Shown: positions 58,902 to 64,000 of the stretch, piece after piece
Numbering within the stretch: position 1 is the first letter of the stretch
How the letters are laid out: every line of letters begins with the position of its first letter
Assembly (NCBI RefSeq): GCF_007993065.1
Contig: NZ_VOPL01000001.1
Coordinates: forward strand, 744,001 to 808,000
Reading direction: 5' to 3'
DNA from: Paracoccus aurantiacus
Lineage (GTDB): Bacteria; Pseudomonadota; Alphaproteobacteria; Rhodobacterales; Rhodobacteraceae
Length of the DNA: 64,000 bases
Notes under the pieces: generated by a model
Database searches by the model: none
The model's input: only the letters and a program-made list of their open reading frames with translations
What the model was told of the DNA's origin: nothing
Translations under genes and position numbers: made by a program

Positions 58902-60233
58902 CTATGCCGCATGCGGCTCTCGCGAGAGCATCACCAGATTGCGTCCCGCGCCCTTCGCCGACAGCAGTGCTGCGTCCGCATTGCGCAGCACCTGATCGGT
59001 GGAATGCCGTGCGCCATACCGGCTTTCACTGACTGCCACGCCGATCGAGACAGATACACCCAGATCGACGACGCCACGAAGTCCGCGTGCGCTGATCCTG
59101 AGGCTCGCGAGCGCGTGGCGCAGCCGTTCTGCCAGTGAAACCGCCCTTGTTTCATCGGCATGCGGAAGCAGGATCAGAAACTCCTCGCCCCCGTAGCGGG
59201 CGACCTGTCCTTCCGCGCCGATCAGATCGGTCAGCCGGTTCGCAACTGCACCGAGAACGTCGTCCCCGGCCTCGTGACCATGGGTATCGTTGATGGACTT
59301 GAAACGGTCGATATCGACCATCAGCAAGGAAAAGCCTTCGCGCGTCCGGGCCGCGGCATTGATGTCGAGGCTGATGCGGCGCCTGTTTGAAAGGCCCGTC
59401 AGCGGGTCAACCGCCGCCAGGCGCTGCGCCAGCTTTGCCTCGGTCTGGCGGCGTTCAGCGTCTATGCCGCGCCTGAGCAGCCAGTTCAGCCGCGCCGTCA
59501 ATTCGCCGCGCCGCTCCAGCTTGGCAAGCGTCGATGGCAGAACCTCGCTCGCCCCCATATCCAGCGCCTGCGCCTCCTCCTCGGGGGTGTGCCTGCGCTG
59601 CACAAGCGCCAGCGCCGCGCCGCGGGCATCGGCGGCAAAGCGTGTCCGAAGATCGGCAAGTTGCTGCAGGCCGCCGCCCGACGCGCCAGCATCGACCAGC
59701 AGAACGGCGACACTGTCCGGAATACGTCCATAGGCGGCCTGCGGGGAAAGGATATGCAGGCGACGCCCTGTCGCCTCTGCCACGCCCTGCCGCCATTCCG
59801 ATGACAGCGCGGCCTCATCCGTAACGAGTGCAATCTGGTCAGCGCTGTCGAACATGTTCGCCGCCTCGGCAAAGCCGGATGCCATTTCGACGGGCTGGGC
59901 AAGCCAGCTGCGCAGCCTGGCACGCAGCACCGCATCAGGCGCATATGGATCAAGCACGTGATCCACACCCGCCCGGAACGCCGCCGCGCGCTGCGCGCCA
60001 TCGCAGATCGCGATGAGCGGCACGCCGGTGCGCGGACGCAACCGCGCGATTGCGGCGCCAAGGCCCCTGGCATCAGGATCGCGAATCAGAATCGCATCGA
60101 CGCCATCAACCTGAGGCATCGCCTCCGCCAGGTCGCTTGCAGTGATAACCTGATGATTCGCCGCAACGAGCCGCGCTTTCATCGTGAAACGCGAGGTCAC
60201 ATCGCCATCCACTACTAGCAATCGTCCCAGCAT
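58902..60233 (-). CDS. PleD-like diguanylate cyclase (two receiver-like domains + GGDEF)
   Basis: 443 residues from ATG 60233. Residues 1-115 form a receiver domain (VVDGDVTSR) but the acceptor region reads ILIRDPDARG. Residues 130-255 form a second, degenerate receiver, and 270-440 the GGDEF domain with DPLTGLSNRRR, DIDRFKSINDTHGHEAGDD and active-site GGEEF at 348-352. The inhibitory I-site RxxD position reads GAEG, so product inhibition there is probably lost. It makes c-di-GMP. The order REC-REC-GGDEF equals Caulobacter PleD, but divK, the usual upstream partner, is absent. Confidence 0.9.
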   Translation of the reverse strand: MLGRLLVVDGDVTSRFTMKARLVAANHQVITASDLAEAMPQVDGVDAILIRDPDARGLGAAIARLRPRTGVPLIAICDGAQRAAAFRAGVDHVLDPYAPDAVLRARLRSWLAQPVEMASGFAEAANMFDSADQIALVTDEAALSSEWRQGVAEATGRRLHILSPQAAYGRIPDSVAVLLVDAGASGGGLQQLADLRTRFAADARGAALALVQRRHTPEEEAQALDMGASEVLPSTLAKLERRGELTARLNWLLRRGIDAERRQTEAKLAQRLAAVDPLTGLSNRRRISLDINAAARTREGFSLLMVDIDRFKSINDTHGHEAGDDVLGAVANRLTDLIGAEGQVARYGGEEFLILLPHADETRAVSLAERLRHALASLRISARGLRGVVDLGVSVSIGVAVSESRYGARHSTDQVLRNADAALLSAKGAGRNLVMLSREPHAA

Positions 60234-60312
60234 CTTGTCCTTGCCCCGAACTTCCCGTCCCGGCAAGTTCGCAGCAAAACGTTAACAAAACCTTTCGTGA
60301 ATGGCGAAATCC

Positions 60313-60579
60313 ATGATGAGCAAACAAACCGCCCATGACATCGCAGACCGCCTGCTTCTGCACATCCTCGCTGACGAGGAACTGCTGAGCAGCCTTCTCG
60401 GCCGGTCGGGACTGAATCCCTCGCAACTCGCAGAGGTCGTCAACGGGCCGGGAATCCACGAATTCGTCCTTGAATTCGTGTCGGAAAGCGATGACCGCGT
60501 TATGGCCTGCGCCGACGCGATAGGGGCGCGACCCGACGATATCGCGCTGGCATCCCGCATGCTTTCACGCCGCGATTGA
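60313..60579 (+). CDS. DUF3572 protein
   Basis: 88 residues from ATG 60313 (starts at 60301 and 60316 are also possible; none has a clear Shine-Dalgarno). AHDIADRLLLHILADEELLSSLLGRSGLNPSQLAEVVNGPGIHEFVLEFVSESDDRVMACADAIG matches DUF3572, an alphaproteobacterial family often encoded beside divK-pleD. All-helical and cytoplasmic, function unknown. Divergent from the PleD-like gene, 47 bases upstream of the H-NOX-like gene. Confidence 0.85.
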   Translation: MMSKQTAHDIADRLLLHILADEELLSSLLGRSGLNPSQLAEVVNGPGIHEFVLEFVSESDDRVMACADAIGARPDDIALASRMLSRRD

Positions 60580-60625
60580 CGCTATCTTAACACTCCGCTG
60601 CTAGGGCTTCCGCAACGGAGGTCCA

Positions 60626-61198
60626 ATGCACGGATTCATCATTCGCGGTATCGAGCTGTTCTTGCGTGCCCGTCACGGCGACTGGGTATGGGCATCGGTC
60701 TGCGCCGCGACCGGGCTGGATCGGCGCGGAACCCAGATCATGAAGCACTATCAGCAGGACATGGTTCAGCACATGATCCTTGCCGCCGGCGCGGCGCTGC
60801 AGATGGAACGCGACGAATTGCTGGAGGATATCGGCGGCTGGATACCGCGGCTGGACGGAATGCGTCACATCATGCGCTTCAGCGGTTCCAGATTCGAGGA
60901 TTTCGTTCTGTCGCTTGATGACCTTCAGGACCGGGCCAGCGTCGTGCTGCCCGGCCTCAACCTGCCGCGCATCACGACCTATCTGATCGGGGCTCAGCAC
61001 TATCGCCTTGCCGTTCAGTCCGAAGCGAGAGAGTGGTACCCGGTCCTCGCGGGGCTGCTGCGCGGCATGGCCGACGATTACGGGGTGCTCGCGATGGTCG
61101 AACGCGAAGGCGGCGCGCTGGATGTGCAGATCGCGGATGACCGCTTCGCCGAGGGCAGCGATTTCTCATTCGCACAGCAATTCGGGGTGGCGACATGA
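60626..61198 (+). CDS. H-NOX (heme-NO-binding, HNOB) family protein with altered heme site
   Basis: 190 residues, family length, with GGAGG 4 bases before the ATG. The N-terminus MHGFIIRGIELFLRARHGDWVW, the helix DELLEDIGGWIPRL, and FEDFVLSLDDLQDRASVVLPGLNLPRI align with the H-NOX fold (compare Thermoanaerobacter FLMMMDEVHLQLTKMIKGATPPRL). The proximal heme ligand His102 corresponds to Gln101 here. The YxSxR heme-propionate motif is reduced to V130-x-S132, with the Arg shifted to 135. Heme binding is therefore doubtful. It overlaps the HNOBA-GGDEF gene by ATGA and should be its sensor partner. Confidence 0.82.
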   Translation: MHGFIIRGIELFLRARHGDWVWASVCAATGLDRRGTQIMKHYQQDMVQHMILAAGAALQMERDELLEDIGGWIPRLDGMRHIMRFSGSRFEDFVLSLDDLQDRASVVLPGLNLPRITTYLIGAQHYRLAVQSEAREWYPVLAGLLRGMADDYGVLAMVEREGGALDVQIADDRFAEGSDFSFAQQFGVAT

Positions 61199-62217
61199 CG
61201 GGCGCGATCATGATTCCGGTGGATCGGCTGGTCTCGTTGATGCCGATGCATCTGCTGGTCGATGAGGGCGGCAATATTCGTTCCTGCGGGCCGACGCTTC
61301 GCAAGATGATCGGCTGGGCGACGAATATCGCGGCCGCATTCGAAATACGCCGCGCCCCACACGAAGCACGCATCCTGCCATCGGTCAGGGACGCCGCGGC
61401 AAGCGGCAGGCGGGTGTTTCTGGGCATTCGCGAAAGCCAGCTTCCCCCGCTGCGTGGTGAGGTCACGGCGCTTCCGCATGGTGAAATGCTGCTGAATCTG
61501 GGCTTCGGGATCGGCGTGATCGACGCGATTTCCGCCTATGACCTGACCGATGCGGATTTCGCGGCCAATGATCTGGCCATCGAGATCCTTTATCTCCACA
61601 AGTCGAACCAGCTTATCCGGGCAGAGCTTTCGCGACACAGCCTGCGTCTGGAAGAAGCGCGCGAGGCTGCGGAGCTTCAGGCATTCACCGATCCCCTGAC
61701 CGGCCTGCTGAACCGGCGCGGATTTGAACTTGCGTTCAACCTCGCGCTTGAGGCCCGGCGCGCGCAGTCAGATCCTGCGCAGGAATTCGCGGTCATGCAG
61801 CTGGATCTCGACTGGTTCAAGGATGTGAACGACCGCTTCGGCCACGCCGCAGGCGACGCGGTGCTGCGCCGCATTGCCGAGGTGCTTCGCCAGGAAACGC
61901 GCAGCGACGACTGCATCGCGCGGATCGGTGGCGACGAATTCCTGATCCTTTTGCCGGAGCTCACCTCCGAGCCCGCGATCCGCCAGCTCGGACGGCGAAT
62001 CATCGACGCCGTTCAGCAGCCGGTCTGGCATGACAAGCATCTGTGCAGGGTATCGGGAAGCATCGGGGCGGCGCTTTCGACCAGTTACCACGAGCTTGTC
62101 TCGGAAGAGCTTCTGGCCCATGTGGACGAAGCGCTTTACGCGGCAAAGCGGGCGGGCCGCGCTTGCGTGCGTCTGCATGGCCGCGACCAGACCGGAATAG
62201 ATCCTCAGGTGGATTGA
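61195..62217 (+). CDS. HNOBA-domain diguanylate cyclase (H-NOX partner)
   Basis: 340 residues. Residues 8-140 match the HNOBA (H-NOX-associated, PAS-like) domain of soluble guanylate cyclases: LMPMHLLVDEGGNIRSCGPTLRKMI, FGIGVIDAISAYDLTDADFAANDLAIEILYL. A signalling helix (141-163) follows. The GGDEF domain has DPLTGLLNRRG, DLDWFKDVNDRFGHAAGD, active-site GGDEF at 245-249, and an intact I-site RSDD at 236-239. It makes c-di-GMP with product inhibition. Translationally coupled to the H-NOX-like gene. Confidence 0.92.
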   Translation: MTGAIMIPVDRLVSLMPMHLLVDEGGNIRSCGPTLRKMIGWATNIAAAFEIRRAPHEARILPSVRDAAASGRRVFLGIRESQLPPLRGEVTALPHGEMLLNLGFGIGVIDAISAYDLTDADFAANDLAIEILYLHKSNQLIRAELSRHSLRLEEAREAAELQAFTDPLTGLLNRRGFELAFNLALEARRAQSDPAQEFAVMQLDLDWFKDVNDRFGHAAGDAVLRRIAEVLRQETRSDDCIARIGGDEFLILLPELTSEPAIRQLGRRIIDAVQQPVWHDKHLCRVSGSIGAALSTSYHELVSEELLAHVDEALYAAKRAGRACVRLHGRDQTGIDPQVD

Positions 62218-62268
62218 TCGGCTTCAGGACGGCTTGAGCATTGGCGCCGGGCGACCTACAGCAGTTCC

Positions 62269-62916
62269 ATGAAAAACGATCTTCCAGTCGCGCCACCGGG
62301 CCAGCGGATCGGTCTTCTCGGGGGGTCGTTCGATCCCGCGCATGAAGGGCATGTCCGGCTGACAGAGGAGGCACTGAAGCGCTTTGGCCTCGACCGGGTC
62401 TGGTGGCTGGTGACGCCAGGAAATCCGCTGAAGGCGCATGGCCCCGCCCCGCTGTCAGAGCGGATCGACTATGCGCGCCAACTTGTCGATGATCCGCGTG
62501 TGACAGTGACGGGGATCGAGGCGCGACTGCAGACGCGGATGACCGTGGATACGATCGCCGCCTTGCAACGACTTTATCCGCATGTTCGTTTCGTCTGGCT
62601 TATGGGATCGGACAATCTGGTTCAGTTCAGCCGCTGGGATCGCTGGCGCGAGATTGCGGCACGCGTTCCGATCGGCGTGCTGGTCCGTCCCGGCACACGG
62701 CTGCGCGCGCGCCTGTCAAAGGCCGCCCGCATCATGGCCGATGACCGCCTTGCCGAAAGCCATGCAAGCCTTCTGGGCCGCTCGACCCCACCTGCCTGGG
62801 TCATGGTAAACATCCCGATGTCGAGCGCATCTTCGACGGCGATCCGCGCGGCGCGAAAGGCGCGCGCGCTGAAGGCCAAAGACGCCAGAAGGTCCGCTTC
62901 GGAAAGCGCTGGCTGA
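62269..62916 (+). CDS. nadD: Nicotinate-nucleotide adenylyltransferase
   Basis: 215 residues. Adenylyltransferase motif [22 protein letters not shown] near residue 15, [14 protein letters not shown] near 46, [18 protein letters not shown] near 109, and [11 protein letters not shown] (SxTxxR ATP-binding motif) near 188. Penultimate step of NAD synthesis. Its basic Ala/Arg/Lys-rich tail is longer than usual. rsfS, a frequent neighbour, is not present. Confidence 0.95.
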   Translation: MKNDLPVAPPGQRIGLLGGSFDPAHEGHVRLTEEALKRFGLDRVWWLVTPGNPLKAHGPAPLSERIDYARQLVDDPRVTVTGIEARLQTRMTVDTIAALQRLYPHVRFVWLMGSDNLVQFSRWDRWREIAARVPIGVLVRPGTRLRARLSKAARIMADDRLAESHASLLGRSTPPAWVMVNIPMSSASSTAIRAARKARALKAKDARRSASESAG

Positions 62917-63012
62917 CCGCCCCTTGCGCGCGCTGGTTATCGCGGGAAAAGAAGCTGGCGGCGGGGCGGATGGATATGCTGCGCCGTGGGCTTGCCGACA
63001 GAAGGCAGGCGT

Positions 63013-63783
63013 TCAGCGGCCGGTGAAGCGCGGTGCCCGCTTCTGAAGGAACGCCGCCACACCCTCGCGGAAATCGGGACTGCGACCGGCCTCGCCCTGC
63101 AACTCCGCCTCAAGCGCGAGTTGTGCGGCGAAGTCGTTTGCGCCGGATTCGCGCAATGCCCGGCGCACCTTCAGATAGGCCCCGGTCGGTCCTGATGCGA
63201 GCTGTCTTGCGCGTTCCTCGACCACGCTGACAAAGTCGTTTTCTGCGACCGCTTCCCAGATCATGCCCCACTCCTCGGCCTTCCGGGCAGGCACCTTGTC
63301 GGCGAACAGCATCATGCCCATCGCACGCGCATTGCCGACCAGTCGCGGCAGGATCCACGTCCCGCCAGCATCAGGGATAAGGCCGATCTTGGTGAAAGCC
63401 TGGCTGAAATAGGCGCTTTCGACAGCGATCACGACATCCGCCGCAAGCGCCAGATTGGCCCCCGCCCCCGCCGCGGGACCGTTCACCGCCGCGATCACCG
63501 GCGCGGCGCAGCCGATCACGGCCTGAAGCATCGGTTCATATTCACGGCGCAGCGTCCCTTCGATATCCGCCGCCGCTGCCGCATCCGACAAATCCTGACC
63601 AGAGCAGAAGGCCGCGCCCGCCCCTGTCATGACGACGCAGCGCACCTCGTCACTGACCGAATTCAGCGCCTCGGTAATTTCGGACCGCATCCGGCTGCTG
63701 AGCGCGTTCATCACCTGCGGTCGGTTCAGCATCAGCGTCGCAATGCTGTCGCGAACCGAAAAGCTGATCGTTTCATATACCAT
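63013..63783 (-). CDS. Enoyl-CoA hydratase/isomerase, PaaG-like paralogue
   Basis: 256 residues, crotonase fold: GAAFCSGQDLSDAAA near residue 57, PAAGAGANLALAADVV near 104, and GLIPDAGGTWILPRLVG near 133 with the isomerase-type Asp. It shares the PDAGG(S/T)W signature and the C-terminal REGVxAFLxKRxPxFxG with the paaG gene at 24 kb, so the two are paralogues. It lies downstream of a probable ccmH, away from other catabolic genes; the substrate is unknown. Confidence 0.9.
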   Translation of the reverse strand: MVYETISFSVRDSIATLMLNRPQVMNALSSRMRSEITEALNSVSDEVRCVVMTGAGAAFCSGQDLSDAAAAADIEGTLRREYEPMLQAVIGCAAPVIAAVNGPAAGAGANLALAADVVIAVESAYFSQAFTKIGLIPDAGGTWILPRLVGNARAMGMMLFADKVPARKAEEWGMIWEAVAENDFVSVVEERARQLASGPTGAYLKVRRALRESGANDFAAQLALEAELQGEAGRSPDFREGVAAFLQKRAPRFTGR

Positions 63784-63882
63784 GTCATTCCTCCTGCTTG
63801 CGTGCAGAATGACGCGGCCATCCGCGCAGGCAAAGCCCCGCCGTTGCGTCAGTTAACGTCATGCGTGCATCTGCCGGGACGT
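63784..63882. other. Gap between the PaaG-like gene and the ccmH-like end
   Basis: About 100 bases with no gene. It contains the leader of the leftward PaaG-like gene, with ggaggaat just before its start. I see nothing else. Confidence 0.5.
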
Positions 63883-63999
63883 TCAGCCGCGCATGATCTC
63901 ATCAAGGCGCGCCTGCTCCTCGGGGGAAAGCGGCTTTTCGGCGGTTTCTGTGCCGCTGCGACGGCTTGCAATGAACCGCCATCCCAGGATTAACGCGAT
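63883..63999 (-). CDS. Probable cytochrome c biogenesis protein CcmH/CycL, C-terminal end (partial)
   Basis: The last 38 codons of a leftward gene that enters from beyond the window: a hydrophobic helix end (IALILGWRFIASRR), a Ser/Thr/Glu linker and KPLSPEEQARLDEIMRG. The membrane anchor followed by LSPEE-x-ARL is the usual tail of CcmH/CycL, which presents apocytochrome c for heme ligation. With so little sequence the call is tentative; another small membrane protein with a cytoplasmic tail would look alike. Confidence 0.5.
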   Translation of the reverse strand: MALILGWRFIASRRSGTETAEKPLSPEEQARLDEIMRG

Positions 64000-64000
64000 C

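Overview
High-GC, gene-dense bacterial chromosome. The gene content points to an alphaproteobacterium of the Rhodobacterales, most like Paracoccus: NDUFS4-type complex I subunit, NasTS pair, DUF2842 next to purA, DUF6446 between glyQ and glyS, RTX-Hint protein, SqdB, PleD/DUF3572. This assignment rests on recalled family knowledge, not on a search. I see no insertion sequence, prophage, integrase, CRISPR array, rRNA or replication origin. Nearly all of the window is core or ordinary accessory metabolism. Layout, left to right: 1-6.7 kb is a glycogen operon (end of glgB, then glgC, glgA, glgX, pgm) with overlapping genes. 6.9-8.6 kb is nasT-nasS, the nitrate-responsive antitermination pair, without nitrate-assimilation structural genes beside it. 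An unusual 300-base leader follows, with a long hairpin and a stretch resembling the core of a cobalamin riboswitch, in front of a TRIC-type channel gene. 9.6-15.5 kb (minus) carries sqdB (sulfolipid), lutABC (lactate oxidation) and purM-purN. 16.2 kb is a tRNA with CAU anticodon. 
16.4-20.7 kb holds a two-gene FtsX/MacB-like ABC exporter or metal-associated transporter, divergent from a Pho-box-preceded alkaline phosphatase and a small exported CxxC protein. 20.7-24.7 kb (minus) holds an S4-domain protein, a TIGR01244 sulfurtransferase-like protein and a phenylacetate set (paaG, paaI, paaK, TetR regulator). It is divergent from a complete LivKHMGF-type ABC importer (25.0-29.5 kb), and a palindromic operator lies inside the paa promoter between them. 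A run of ten G sits just in front of livH. 29.5-32.7 kb has a tRNA-Arg and a 1031-residue RTX-repeat protein with a C-terminal Hint domain. 
33-42 kb is housekeeping: complex I NDUFS4, GNAT, uvrB, two I78-type inhibitor lipoproteins with another exported protein between them, an orphan ParA, an ABM protein, a dipeptidase, and purA-DUF2842-thiN. 42-49 kb (minus) has alaS, a DUF4174 protein and glyQ-DUF6446-glyS, where glyS carries a lower-GC insertion. 49-58 kb has a periplasmic repeat/peptidoglycan-binding-like protein, trkH and dppABCDF with an intercistronic hairpin behind dppA. 58-62.2 kb is a cyclic-di-GMP island: a PleD-like diguanylate cyclase, divergent DUF3572, and an H-NOX-like gene translationally coupled to an HNOBA-GGDEF cyclase. 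The H-NOX-like protein appears to have lost its heme ligand, and I consider this the most interesting observation here. The window ends with nadD, a PaaG-like isomerase/hydratase, and the last residues of a probable CcmH/CycL.
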